Source: Batillaria attramentaria (taxonomy: Eukaryota > Mollusca > Gastropoda > Batillariidae). From it: 64,000 nucleotides of DNA. The notes under the pieces are model-generated. The model was given only the letters and a program-made list of their open reading frames with translations, was not told where the DNA came from and did not search any database. Within the stretch, counting starts at the first letter, position 1; each line of letters begins with the position of its first letter. The position numbers and the translations under genes were made by a program. The DNA lies in the NCBI GenBank assembly GCA_018292915.2, contig JACVVK020000093.1, forward strand, positions 122,501 to 186,500, in the 5' to 3' direction. Positions 1-9,723 of this stretch are shown here, piece by piece.

Positions 1-130
1 TAAATAAAGCTGATACGGCGGTTTATGGCTGTAGGATTTCCGCTCAGTAACGCATCGTAACCTCTCGTTTGGCAGAGTGTTGTGTTTCGGTGGATAAGAG
101 AGTTGTGATGTAGGCTGTCACAGTGAGAAG

Positions 131-323
131 GGTGAGTGGGTGGGTGGGTGGGTGGGTGTTTGGCGGGTTTACCACTCGATTCCACCACATTCACGGTGAT
201 ATCAAAGACGGGACAACCAGAAAAAAATGCCAGCTTAAATATTTGGCTTCCAGCTGGGGGTTTGAACACACGACCCGAGCATTAAAAGTCCAACCAACGC
301 TATACCATTCGGCTATCCCGACG
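131..323 (-). mobile_element. SINE-A copy 1 (tRNA-derived SINE), near full length
   Basis: On the minus strand this reads as a degenerate tRNA-like head, a body with the TTTGATATCACC-like block, and a 3' tail of (ACCC)n, seen on the plus strand as repeated GGGT at 131-158. It matches the other copies of this family over its length. The GACGTTAAAC block is decayed here, so it is an old copy. No clear target-site duplication was found. Confidence 0.75.
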
Positions 324-352
324 GTTCGAAGGGAAGAAGAGTGGTGATGGAA

Positions 353-376
353 GTGGTGGTGGTGGTGGTGGTGGTG

Positions 377-425
<49 letters not shown>

Positions 426-426
426 G
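353..426. repeat. Compound microsatellite (GGT)n(GT)n(GA)n
   Basis: Three adjoining simple repeats: GGT to about 379, GT to about 404, then GA to about 425. The change of unit without a gap suggests one motif mutated into the next and then expanded. Confidence 0.95.
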
Positions 427-454
427 GTGGAGGGTGAGGAACGAAGGACACAAA

Positions 455-500
455 TACACAGGCCTCAAAATGCCTATATATTCCCTGTTAGCCCCAAGAA
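455..500. repeat. Short dispersed repeat fragment (family K)
   Basis: About 45 bp around GGCCTCAAAATGCCTATATA matches, in inverted orientation, positions 44203-44270. The family is unidentified. Two copies in one window show it is dispersed. Confidence 0.5.
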
Positions 501-520
501 GGAATTTTCTCTCTCAGACT

Positions 521-550
521 GTTTGTTGTTGTTGTTGTTGTTGTTGTTGT
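521..550. repeat. (TTG)n microsatellite
   Basis: About ten perfect TTG units. The stretch from here to 900 shows no gene or recognisable element. Confidence 0.9.
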
Positions 551-902
551 TTTTGTAGCTGTTGTTGTTTATTTACCTTGCCCCTACTATCACGTGTATT
601 TGAGTCAGCCACAAGTCGTAAAATTGACGTCCTTTGTCTCAGCGAAGCCTATGAGACAGTTTCACACAGTTTGCCAAAGTCGTCCCTGCAGATTTGATAC
701 CGAGTGGTTGAGACTGATGTCACAGACAGGATGCTGGTAAGGGGGGAGGAGGGGGGATGTTGGAGATAGCGCCCTTATGGAAGCGTCTCCACCCGACCCG
801 TCACTCTCTGTGGCAGCACGCACGTGCCACCGCCATGCAGTAAAATGGTCACAAGTAGTTTGGAGTGTGTGTGGTGTCCCACAGATGTCAAAATCACACA
901 GG

Positions 903-1242
903 CCTAAAGCATGCTCTTAACTGGGCACAGCGCGCGAAACACATATGTGCACATCACAGTCGTTGCGCTCGGTGTGTCTACTAACTACAAAACCGAACAC
1001 AGCAGTGCTCGGTGACAAACCGATAGAAGATGCACTGTCCGCCATGCACGGTTTGCACGCCGAGTGACGTAGTACAGCCAATCAGAATCTGTTGCGGAAA
1101 CCAAAGTCACAGTTGTGGCTATTTGAAATCCAGGTTGCTGTGATGACGCCACAGTGGGGGAAACCCCCCAAAATCACAACTGTGTCACAACTGTGGACAG
1201 CACTGTGGCGCTCCGCAGTGCCCAGTTAAGAGCCGGCTTAAG
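903..1242. mobile_element. MITE-like element with terminal inverted repeats
   Basis: CTCTTAACTGGGCAC at 914-928 is the exact reverse complement of 1218-1232. The inverted match extends imperfectly outward to about 903 and 1242, giving termini of roughly 25-30 bp around a 340 bp element with no reading frame. The interior holds clustered CACAACTGTG/CCACAGT-type motifs on both strands, so it is partly self-complementary. This fits a non-autonomous DNA transposon; the superfamily is not determined. Confidence 0.5.
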
Positions 1243-1795
1243 ACTTCGAAAGTACGGATCTAAAACTCTACAGACATCATGTTTTGTCCAGTCGCGCGCA
1301 CCATACACTGCAACCGATATCGGCGCGACCGGTATGCGCGAGCGATCAGCCAGCAGGGGGGCGTGGTCGTCTGGCTAAGTGGACAGTTGCCCGGCAGTCT
1401 CGCGCAGCTCACGCGCAGCTCTCGTGCAGGCCTGACGTCCCGGGGGGAGACCGGTCAATTTTCTTGATTTGCTTTTAATTATGGAAATATTCCTTCCCCA
1501 CAATGCTTGCCATTACGGGTTAAGTGAATCTATCTAATTACATCCTTTGACAAGATGGGGACGGGGGAAGTAACTCACGGGAGAAAGGGGAGTAACTCAT
1601 GGGCTGGCCTGGCGGGGCGCCTGTCACAACAGGGGCCGACAATCAATGTGGTGATGGCAGAACCCCCCGGTTGATATCAGACCCCGAGAAGTCACGGGTT
1701 GGGGAATAAGGTCAGTGTGTGAGAGGAACCCATCAGCCCGTCCGTCCCGTGCTCGTGCCACCGTGAACCTCAACAAGGAGAAACGATAAAGCTGA
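1243..1795. other. Unique sequence, no gene recognised
   Basis: CpG-containing unique sequence with short overlapping frames that lack codon periodicity or known motifs. I see no repeat family shared with the rest of the window. Confidence 0.5.
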
Positions 1796-1799
1796 CAGG

Positions 1800-2185
1800 T
1801 TGTCGCTGTCGTCGTAATCGATTTGTTGTTTTCATTGTCAAAGTCATCGTCGTTTTCATCATCATCATCATCATCATCTTCTTCTTCATCGTCGTCGTCA
1901 TCGTCGTCGTCGTCGTAACCGATACCACCACCGTCGCCGTTGTCGTCGTTGTCATCATCATCATCATCATCTTATCCTCCTTCTTTTTCTTCATCATCAT
2001 CATCATCGTCGCCGCCGTTTTCGTCATCATCACTAACATCGTCGTCGTCGGTCTTCTCCTGTTGATCATCATCGTCGTTGTCATCGTCATCACTGTGGTC
2101 GTCGTTTTTTTATCATCGTCACTAACGTCGTAAACGTCATCATTGTCATCATCATCATCTTCGTCGTCGTCGTCGTTAGGTTATT
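1800..2185. repeat. Imperfect trinucleotide tract (ATC/GTC)n
   Basis: Nearly 400 bp made almost wholly of interchanging CAT, CGT and CTT triplets. Any frame through it reads as low-complexity Met/Thr/Lys and is not a protein. The mosaic of two units indicates an old tract with many point changes between CG and CA. Confidence 0.9.
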
Positions 2186-2189
2186 AGAT

Positions 2190-2730
2190 TTTTGTCATCG
2201 TCGCCGTCAAAACCAGCCTTTTCGTGAAAATCAACGTTCTTGCATTTACCACTCTCATTTCGAACTAGTATGGCCGAGTTAGTAGAGTAATGGAAAGTTA
2301 CGGTTGGGAGCCAAAATAAATAAAACGTGTTCTGGAATTACCTTTGTCGTTCACTTCCAGTAGGTGTTCCTCTATTGAACTACGTTGTGAAGAGTTTGAG
2401 TACTCGACTACGTAGTTAGCATTGTGATTCTTACGCTCAACGTGCATGGCGCTACGTGCTTGCATTCACCTTAGTGCCGTGCATGTTGTGTTTAATCTTT
2501 ATCTGAGAAACAAATCGATACGGCTACTCTGATTCTCCCCGTCTCCACCACCCCTCAACAACCCTTCCCTTTCCTCCCCCCTCCCCCCCCCCCGCTTCCC
2601 TGACCCTCCCCACCCCCGACACACATCTGTTTGGATTGTTCTAGCATACTGCTTGAGGATACTGTTTATAATTGAAATACATGTATTCATAACTGGACGA
2701 CGACCACGTATACCGCATTGTTGAACTACA
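2190..2730. other. Unique sequence, no gene recognised
   Basis: No reading frame with recognisable motifs. A C-rich stretch lies at 2565-2615. Confidence 0.45.
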
Positions 2731-2736
2731 CAGTTT

Positions 2737-2780
<44 letters not shown>

Positions 2781-2782
2781 GC

Positions 2783-2824
<42 letters not shown>

Positions 2825-2841
2825 AGGTAGAGACACCTCCG

Positions 2842-2911
<70 letters not shown>
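2737..2911. repeat. (TC)n(AC)n compound microsatellite with a unique spacer
   Basis: TC repeat to about 2762, AC repeat to 2821, a 23 bp spacer that itself contains an inverted GAGGT/ACCTC, then AC repeat to 2910. Confidence 0.95.
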
Positions 2912-2913
<2 letters not shown>

Positions 2914-3339
2914 TCTCACAGACCGTCCTATCAGCCTCCAAAACTTTCCACGCGCTCTCACGCTACACCATCAGCAAGCAAAACTGTCCACGGATGAAGC
3001 GTTTCAGAGAACAAAAGACCGGCCCGAAAAGGATGCTTAGAAAGAAAAACACCAGAAAGCGCCCGTCCTCCAGTCTCATTTCTAAGTGCAAGTTTACACA
3101 GAGATCCCCTTGTTTGGTTCTCCTGATCGGTTTAGGACCAGACCTCTAATGGTGGGAGCGTTGATAGGAGTTTGTGTGTTCTGTTCGTTAGCTTGTCAGT
3201 ACGTTGTTGTGGACTTTTTTTTTTCTTTTTTTGTTTTTTTAAACAGACAGAGGTCGTCCACGGTAGTGCAGAGGATTATTTCTTGACAATGAGTTCGGGT
3301 GGTTTTATAAAGATACTGTCAGACGTGTCGAAGGTGACA

Positions 3340-3536
3340 CCAGATTAATGAGGGTGGGTGGGTGTTTAGGAGTTTAACGTCCTTTTCCACCACGTAAGGG
3401 TGATATCAAAGACCGGACAACGAGAAAAAGGCCAGCACAAATAGTTGGCCCCAGACGGGATTCGAACTCACGGCCCGAGCATTGAGAGTCCAATGCTCTG
3501 TACCATTCGGCTTTCCCGACTCCCCCAGATTAATGA
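3340..3536 (-). mobile_element. SINE-A copy 2, full length, with target-site duplication
   Basis: The SINE body occupies about 3352-3524 on the minus strand. It is flanked by a perfect 12 bp direct repeat, CCAGATTAATGA, at 3340-3351 and 3525-3536. That is the expected footprint of insertion by target-primed reverse transcription. The tRNA-like head (minus strand) has the B-box-like GAGTTCGAATCC; the tail is (ACCC)n. Confidence 0.92.
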
Positions 3537-3584
3537 ACCAGGAAAATTAATGACGATAATAACAATGTGATTTATTTTTAACTA

Positions 3585-3746
3585 CTTTATGATCCCTTTC
3601 GGTAAATTTGGGCTGCTTCCCTCGCTGGAAGCGCGTTGCTGCTGTGCTGCGCCACCCAACCTGTACAATCCTTTTTTAAATTTGCCGGAGATCCCGGAGA
3701 GAAATTCCCGATGAGCAGCCCGGTAGCCACATATCATAAGCTCGAC

Positions 3747-3748
<2 letters not shown>
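3585..3748 (-). mobile_element. SINE-E copy 1, 5'-truncated body
   Basis: Matches the 3' half of the SINE-E family, including the ATCCCTTTCGG block near the 3' end and the GATGAGCAGCCCGGTAGCCA block. The tRNA-like head is missing. The sequence passes directly into a long (GT)n array at 3751, which may have replaced the head. Confidence 0.75.
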
Positions 3749-3750
<2 letters not shown>

Positions 3751-3824
<74 letters not shown>

Positions 3825-3850
3825 TTGTGTTTTCACAAGACTTTCATTAA

Positions 3851-3916
<66 letters not shown>

Positions 3917-3931
3917 CAAGACTTTCATTAA

Positions 3932-4019
<88 letters not shown>

Positions 4020-4034
4020 CAAGACTTTCATTAA

Positions 4035-4092
<58 letters not shown>
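3751..4092. repeat. (GT)n array with three copies of a 24 bp spacer
   Basis: Four (GT)n blocks are separated by the same spacer, TTTTCACAAGACTTTCATTA plus AATT, at about 3830-3853, 3911-3933 and 4013-4036. Microsatellite and unique spacer were therefore amplified together as a higher-order unit of about 80-105 bp. Confidence 0.95.
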
Positions 4093-4094
<2 letters not shown>

Positions 4095-4236
4095 GTTTAA
4101 GTTTTTCATAGGTAAGGCTTCTGTTAGTTTAAGTTTTATTTGTTGATATTTTATGTCTTTTATTATGTTTTGTGGTGGCCTATAATTTCCTTCTGAGATT
4201 AATAAAGTAATTTGAATTGAATTGAATTGAATTGAA
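4093..4236 (+). mobile_element. LINE 3'-end fragment with (GAATT)n tail
   Basis: AT-rich 3' untranslated-type sequence ends in AATAAAGTAATTTGAATT followed by about four GAATT units to 4235. A polyadenylation signal running straight into a short tandem repeat is typical of non-LTR retrotransposon 3' ends. A similar tail occurs at 40910-40950. Confidence 0.6.
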
Positions 4237-4645
4237 CTTTCGAGCCGGATACAGCTTCTTTAAATAACTGCAGACTGTTTGGAGGTCAGCGGCTGCGACT
4301 AAAATTGGAATCCGGTCTGTTATATAACTCGGGAAATTATACAGCTGCAAATCGTCCGTGTAATGAGCCGTAAGTGTTGACCTTGTAAAAGGTTTTGTCC
4401 GCATTTGTCCACGGAACTGAAAACAGTATACACTTCAAATGTATTTTGGGACAGTGTTTGCACGCTGGAGTTGCTAATAATTATTTTGGGAGTTCTTCTG
4501 ATGTTCCCGCGCCTGTTGCTTCATAGTGCAAACTGTTACTTCGTTGTTGTTCAGTTTGGGGTCCGTTTTGTGTGATTTTTGCTTTGTCAACACACCTTTG
4601 TGTACTACAGTTCCCGGGTCACGGACTGAATTAGGTGACGACCCT
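4237..4645. other. Unique sequence, no gene recognised
   Basis: No conserved frame, no repeat shared with the window. Confidence 0.4.
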
Positions 4646-5013
4646 GTAGCACGCTTCTTCTGATGTCATTTCTTCTGGTCTGGTCTCTTCTTTTTATGCC
4701 ATTTCTTCTGGCCCGGTCTCTTCTACTGATGCCATTTCTTCTGGTCTAGCACGCTTCTTCTGATGTCATTTCTTCTGGTCTGGTCTCTTCTTCTTATGCC
4801 ATTTCTTCTGGCCCGGTCTCTTCTACTGATGCCATTTCTTCCGGTCTGGTCTCTTCTTCTGATGCCATTTCTTCTGGTCTGGTCTCTTCTTCTGATGCCA
4901 TTTCTTCTGGTCTGGTCTCTTCTTATGATGTTATTTCTTTTGGTCTGGTCTCTTCTTCTGATGCCATTTCTTCTGGTCTGGTCTCTTCCTCTAATGCCAT
5001 TTCTTTGTCTGAA
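4646..5013. repeat. 33 bp minisatellite with a 100 bp higher-order unit
   Basis: Unit of 33 bp around GATGCCATTTCTTCTGGTCT, about eleven copies. The first part also repeats with a 100 bp period: AGCACGCTTCTTCTGATGTC starts at 4649 and again at 4749. Because 33 is a multiple of three, a frame runs through it encoding an 11-residue repeat, but there is no evidence that this is translated. Confidence 0.9.
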
Positions 5014-5019
5014 TCATAA

Positions 5020-5460
5020 TTATGTAATCTTGTTTAATAAAGTTATTTGTTGTATTCCTTTTTCGTGAGCAGTTTCTTTGGCTACCATAGCGAATTTCCC
5101 TTCTGTAGATAATAAGGTCAGTTTTGTCTGGTCTGGTCTGGTGTGGTCTGGTCTTCTTATTTTGTGTATCATTTTAGTAATGTTATTTTTTGTATTGCTT
5201 TTTCGAAAGCAGTCTGTTTGCCCTCTAGGACAAATGTATCTTCTGGAGATAATACTGGATCAGTCTTGTCTGGTATGGTATGATCTGTTCTTGTCTGGTC
5301 TTGTTATCGTGTTCGTCATTTTAATGTTATTTGTTGTCTTCCTTTTTCGTAAGCAGTTTGTTTCGCCACCAAGGCAAATGCCTTGTCTGGAGATAATACG
5401 GGGCCGGTCTTGTCTTGTCTTGTCTTGTCTGATCTGGTCCTGTCTTGTTTCCATTGGTTT
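5020..5460. repeat. Diverged ~140 bp tandem repeat, three copies
   Basis: Copies start near 5042, 5182 and 5327, each with TTATTTGTTGTATTCCTTTT-like sequence, then AGCAGT, then GGAGATAATA, and end in runs of TCTGG/TCTTG pentamers. The pentamer runs expanded differently in each copy. Confidence 0.75.
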
Positions 5461-5512
5461 CGTCTCACCTCACCTCACCTCACTTCACCTCACCTCACCT
5501 CACCTCATCTGC
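5461..5512. repeat. (CTCAC)n pentanucleotide array
   Basis: About ten units of CTCAC with one variant. It follows directly on the TCTTG pentamers of the previous array. Confidence 0.9.
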
Positions 5513-5960
5513 TTTGATTTGGTCCAGTCCGGTCCGGTACGGTTCGGTCTCGTCTGGTCTCGTCTTGTCTGACCTTCTCATCTCTTCTCTAATCGTATCT
5601 TACTCTCCGACTCCCTCAGATCCAGCCAAAACAGACGAACCAAAATGTTAATTACCACGATGTCTGTTGGTCCAAATAAAGCACGTGCAGCATCTAAGGG
5701 ACAAGGCCATCGTTAGGAAAAATACAACGGTCACTGTCGTGTGTCGGGTAAGTGGTGGAAAAAATTGTTTTCTTTCAAGTGGATCTACGTCACGACTTTG
5801 GAGAACTTGACAGACAATTGCCAGCTCTTGCCATGCATTAAAAAAAAAAAAAAAAAAAAACCTCGTTCGTGTGAAAGTAACGTGCGATGAGTCGTTTTAA
5901 AAGTTGTGATTATCTAATCATGACCGTCAGCTCAAGATCATTAACGTACAAAGAGGGCAG
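5513..5960. other. Unique sequence with poly(A) tract
   Basis: No gene recognised. A run of about 20 A lies at 5841-5860. Confidence 0.4.
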
Positions 5961-5962
5961 GG

Positions 5963-6959
5963 GACGTGGATATGGATAGGGGGTGGGGGTGGGTGTTTGG
6001 GAGTTTGACGTCCTTTTCCACCGCGTAAGGGTGATATCAAAGACTGGGCAACGAGAAAAAGGCCAGTGTGACCGACATCGTCACAGTGTAATTCGGGGAT
6101 GTGCGTGTCTGTTGTTGGTGGTGTCCATATTCCTAAGAGATGGCATGCCACAGACACAGACTAAACAGAACTACAAGTACAACTGACAACACTTACTCTG
6201 CTAAGAGACACAAGAAGTAGAAAGAAGAGTATTTCCCATGGAACATTCTTTATTAACTAGTACATATCTAATCAATGCATACTCATGCTAATACTATACC
6301 TTTCCCTCGGCTTGTGCCCTGTGGATCTACCCTGGTTCCCGTCCCCGTGGCGAGTCTCTTCTACCCCAAAGTACTACATTCTTTTACCCTCACACTAACT
6401 TAAGTCACGTGACCCTGCGGTACTAACCGCATCACCAAATAAGTCGAGGACCCTGTCTCCATCCTGCAACCAGAGTGTGGTCCGACCATAGTACTAGAAC
6501 CTACAGGTATACTAGGTTATTTTACGTCATGTAGTCATCCAAATCAATTCCTCAACACAATAACAAATCAACCACTATTTATAATTTAACATCACACTAG
6601 ACCCATAAAATTAAACTTATATATCTTAAACTACCATTATTCTTTGTAATCACAAGTATCGCCCTAATCCTGTAACCCCTCTACAATTGAGTGTTCGGTC
6701 CCTTAGTCTACTAAACACTAAATACTTTCGCGCGTGCACCAGTTTCATCTTCAGTACCGTCGGTCTTCCCTTCTCCCTTGACTTGTAGCCAAGTCGTTAC
6801 GCTTTCCCTCCTGACCGAGTTTTCTGGCACCGCGTGCGGAAGTACTAAACTACTGTTCTCCCAAAATACCTGTACTGTCATACCAGCACAAATATTTGGG
6901 CCCAGCCGGGATTCGAACTCACCGGCGACCCGAGCATTGAGAGTCCAACGACGTGGATA
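5963..6959 (-). mobile_element. SINE-A copy 3, split by an inserted LTR-like element
   Basis: The 3' half lies at 5973-6066 and the 5' half at 6883-6949. Removing 6067-6882 plus one CCAG restores a continuous SINE-A. The reunited SINE is flanked by a perfect 10 bp direct repeat, GACGTGGATA, at 5963-5972 and 6950-6959. Its 5' end stops inside the tRNA-like head, so it was truncated when inserted. Confidence 0.88.
6067..6882 (-). mobile_element. Probable solo LTR inserted in SINE-A
   Basis: An 816 bp insertion interrupts the SINE and is bracketed by CCAG at 6063-6066 and 6883-6886. Its ends are TGTGAC and GTCATA, one base short of a perfect TGTGAC/GTCACA inverted terminus. TG...CA-type ends, a 4 bp target duplication and the lack of coding sequence fit a solo LTR of a Ty3- or BEL-like retrotransposon. 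On the minus strand TATATAAG at 6623-6616 could be a TATA box and AATAAA at 6254-6249 a poly(A) signal, which suggests this orientation. A non-autonomous DNA element is the alternative. Confidence 0.6.
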
Positions 6960-6973
6960 GGGTAGGAGGAAGA

Positions 6974-7312
6974 TGTGGGGGGGGGGGGGGGGGGGGGGGG
7001 AGGGGGGGAGTTAAAGTGCCCCCCCCCCCCATTCCACCTGCTGTCAGTTTGCAACTAGTTATTTTCAAAAGCCCATTTCATAAAAGGAGTCGTGAAAACA
7101 ACACAAACAACAACCACGCCGGACCGGGGGAGGGGGGGAGACGGGGGGTGGGGGGGGGGGGAGACAGACAAACAGACGGAGAGAGAGAGAGAGAGAACGA
7201 ACGAACGAACGAATCGTTATTTTACAACGGTAAAACAAAGGTGTTGGTCGTTAGACCAATTTTCAAGAGAGAGAAAGGGAGAGAGAGAGAGAGAGAGAGA
7301 GAGTTAGTTGTC
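6974..7312. repeat. G-rich, poly(G)/poly(C) and (GA)n low-complexity stretch
   Basis: A run of more than 20 G at 6975-7000, a C run at 7020-7030, further G runs to 7161, (GA)n at 7180-7196 and 7278-7303, and (CGAA)n near 7198-7212. It carries reading frames only because it lacks stops. Confidence 0.85.
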
Positions 7313-7685
7313 GGCACCGTAAAAAAATAAAAAGAGAGAGTCGTCGCCATCTATAGTGCAATGCGAATCGACACCTAAACTGACCAACAAGAAGTGGATC
7401 GGTGGTTAGCTGGTTAGCCGACTTGGAAACCTGTATTCCGCTTCATTACTCCGTCCAATCTTGCGTCGAATTGCAACGCGCGCGTCCTCTCCACCTCTGG
7501 CTAAAAGGGCCGAAGTAGTTATCAAATCTATGGAGCTTGGCATCTTTCGCCAAATGGCGGTAGACCTGGAAACGTCTTACCAGCGAAGAGCAACAACTGC
7601 ATTTTTTTTTTTATTTTTTTTTTTCTTGGTGCAATCTGTACATCTCAGTTGCAGCGCTGCTGGAGCGTGTAACTAGACTGCCTGC
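7313..7685. other. Unique sequence with T-rich tract
   Basis: No gene recognised. A T-rich run lies at 7602-7625. Confidence 0.4.
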
Positions 7686-7782
7686 TAGAACGAAATCAGA
7701 AACTCAGAGCACGGGGTGTAAAGTGCTGGTTTGAAGGTATACGACAATACAGCGATTTACGATGAGAAAGCAATGTATGGTT

Positions 7783-7987
7783 GGCCAAATCTGAGTGGGT
7801 GGGTGGGTGGGTGGGTGTATGGGAGTTTAAAGTCCTTTTCCACCACATACGGGTGATATCAAAGACGGGGCAACGATGAAAAAGCCAGCACAATATTTGG
7901 CCCCAGCCGGGATTCGAACTCGCGACCCGAGCACAGGAAGTCCAACGCTCTACCATTCGGCCACCTCGGTTCCCCGGCCAAATTTGA
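7783..7987 (-). mobile_element. SINE-A copy 4, full length, with target-site duplication
   Basis: Body 7795-7975. Flanked by GGCCAAATCTGA (7783-7794) and GGCCAAATTTGA (7976-7987), one mismatch. It sits inside the left arm of the inverted duplication, so it inserted after that structure formed. Confidence 0.9.
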
Positions 7988-8003
7988 CAAAATATCAGCT
8001 TTT

Positions 8004-8275
8004 AATAATAATGATGATGATGATGATGATAATAATAATAATAATAAGTATTGTATAGGCGCTTTACTCAATTTCATGAATCGGCCCAAAGCGCCGCGAA
8101 CTGAACCCAACACGCACGCTCACATGAATCACACGCATTCTCTCACACACTGGACATAAACACATTACAATCACGTGGTGCGAAGGGTCAGCTCTACTAT
8201 CTATATTTCGGAATTTAGAATTGAATTTATTGTTCAAATTTGGTGGGCTGAACATTTCCAAAGCAGAAAAAATAA
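8004..8275 (-). mobile_element. SINE-B copy 1, 5'-truncated
   Basis: Aligns with the 3' two-thirds of the SINE-B copy at 19818-20192, sharing GTATTGTATAGGCGCTTTAC and the CACACGCATTCTCTCACACA block. On the minus strand it ends in an (ATT)n/(ATC)n tail at 8004-8048. The tRNA-like head is absent. Confidence 0.8.
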
Positions 8276-8294
8276 GAAAAGAGCACTTTTGCAT

Positions 8295-8295
<1 letters not shown>

Positions 8296-8356
<61 letters not shown>
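8296..8356. repeat. (AC)n microsatellite
   Basis: About 30 perfect AC units. Confidence 0.95.
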
Positions 8357-8359
<3 letters not shown>

Positions 8360-8502
8360 GGTTTTCCAAAGAAAATACGACAAACAACGAAAATGACAAA
8401 ATAGCATTTTGTTCTGCAGAAATCTTAATTTTCCACAGAAAACGCAACTTTTCTGCAGAAAACACTGGCAAGCGATGCCAAATTAGGAGTTTTTCAGAAA
8501 AG

Positions 8503-8503
<1 letters not shown>

Positions 8504-8535
<32 letters not shown>
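8504..8535. repeat. Poly(C) tract of about 30 bases
   Basis: Uninterrupted C run; on the other strand a long G run able to form G-quadruplexes. Around it (8400-8680) a TTTTCTGCAGAAA-like motif recurs several times on both strands. Confidence 0.9.
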
Positions 8536-8536
<1 letters not shown>

Positions 8537-8822
8537 CCGCCGAGAAAATTCGGTTTTCTGACGAAACAAAGCATGTTTTCGGGCAGAAAAAGAAGATTGT
8601 CGATTTTGCCAGGAAAGCCGGGGATTCTGCTGAAAAGTGTAATTTTTCTGCAGTGCAGAAGAAAACTGTTTTCTCCAGATTTTTTTTCTTTTAAGGGGGA
8701 AAAAAACTGCTATTTTGTCAGATGTCACATTTGGCCAACCATACATGCTTTCTCATCGTAAATCGCTGTTTGATCGCACACCTTCAAGATACCACGTTAC
8801 ACCCCGTCAGAGTCTTTCGTCA

Positions 8823-9220
8823 CCGCAGATTGTTTAGCGGGCAGCACAGATACAGCGTTAAAAGCCTTCCGCGACTCACCTGATCTGCTCCAATCAATGT
8901 GGCTGACATGAATACTTTTTCTATCTCCCAACGGTAAAGACGACTGTCAGGGGAGAATACTTTCCTATCTCCCAACGTTAAAGAGGACTTTAAAGGGAGA
9001 AAGAAGCCTTTAATTCGACTCATCACAGTCGTATTGCAAGTGCCACTACTTTCTATGCGAAAGAGAAATCTGTAATTTGCATGACTGTCATTGCGACAGG
9101 CTTGGATATCTCCGTGTTTTAAGCCTTGCCTGTAGCATGGGTTAGACGAAATACAAAACCGATAATTATGCAGTAATCAGTGTTCTGTTTGGCAAGAATA
9201 ACTACAGTATTTCCTTTCTT
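8823..9220. other. Unique sequence, small internal duplication
   Basis: No gene recognised. TATCTCCCAACG occurs at about 8922 and 8969, each followed by TTAAAGA-like sequence, a short tandem duplication. Confidence 0.4.
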
Positions 9221-9504
9221 CTCTCTCTCTCTCTCTCTCTCTCTGTGAGTCTCTTGTACGTTTGCTACCCTCTCTACCCCCCACCCCCAGCACCCCCTCC
9301 CTCCAACACCCCCCCCCCCCCCTGCTTGTTGTCTCATTTTGTCATTTGTGTGTCTCTAATTATATTCGAACGTTGATTTTTGATTTTTTCCCCTTTTTTA
9401 AACGGCAAGTTTGAAAACTGGTCACAAGACCCGTTTCCCCTTTTTCAAATAAAGTTATTTCAATTTCAATTCTCAGTTTCAATTCTCTCTCTCTCTCTCT
9501 CTCT
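9221..9504 (+). mobile_element. LINE/SINE 3'-end fragment, family F, copy 1
   Basis: About 280 bp that is nearly repeated at 9719-10002. It starts in (CT)n, passes through GTACGTTTGCTACCCTCTCT and ends with AAATAAAGTTATTTCAATTT and (CT)n. The shared core AACGGCAAGTTTGAAAA followed by AAATAAAG also occurs at 31985-32094. The poly(A) signal plus ATTTCA repeats marks a retrotransposon 3' end. Confidence 0.7.
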
Positions 9505-9639
9505 TCATGAAGCCTTTAAGATGAGAAACGCTGATTGATAAAAATTGACTACATTCATGCAGCCTGTTTTGCAGGTTATTAGAGAACTGTTTAGAGCCGA
9601 GAACTGCCAACTATGTCATATGTATTTATTGATGTTTGT

Positions 9640-9723
9640 GCCAACGCACATGTAACCCTTGATATGGGCCTCTGGCCTCATCAATAAAATTCGAGTCGAG
9701 TCGAGTCGAGTCGAGTCGAGTCT
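9640..9723 (+). mobile_element. LINE 3'-end fragment with (GAGTC)n tail
   Basis: Contains ATATGGGCCTCTGGCCTCAT, then AATAAAATTC and six GAGTC units to about 9720. The poly(A) signal running into a pentanucleotide tail is typical of a non-LTR retrotransposon 3' end. Confidence 0.65.

Larger units (their letters stand above)
7686..8822. repeat. Inverted duplication with nested SINEs
   Basis: The arm at 7686-7794, continuing after the inserted SINE at 7988-8005, is the reverse complement of about 8700-8822. Shared landmarks are CAGCGATTTACGATGAGAAA on the left and its complement on the right, and GGTTGGCCAAAT on the left and ATTTGGCCAACC on the right. The arms differ by a few substitutions and small indels. 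The interior holds SINE-B, an (AC)n tract, a long C run and degenerate TTTTCTGCAGAAA motifs. Confidence 0.8.

Noticed and set aside
1770..2093. Long minus-strand open frame rich in Met, Thr and Lys
   Set aside because: It is a translation of an imperfect ATC/GTC trinucleotide tract, not a protein.
3751..4092. CRISPR-like repeat-spacer array
   Set aside because: The regular alternation is (GT)n with an identical spacer; the genome is eukaryotic and no cas genes exist.
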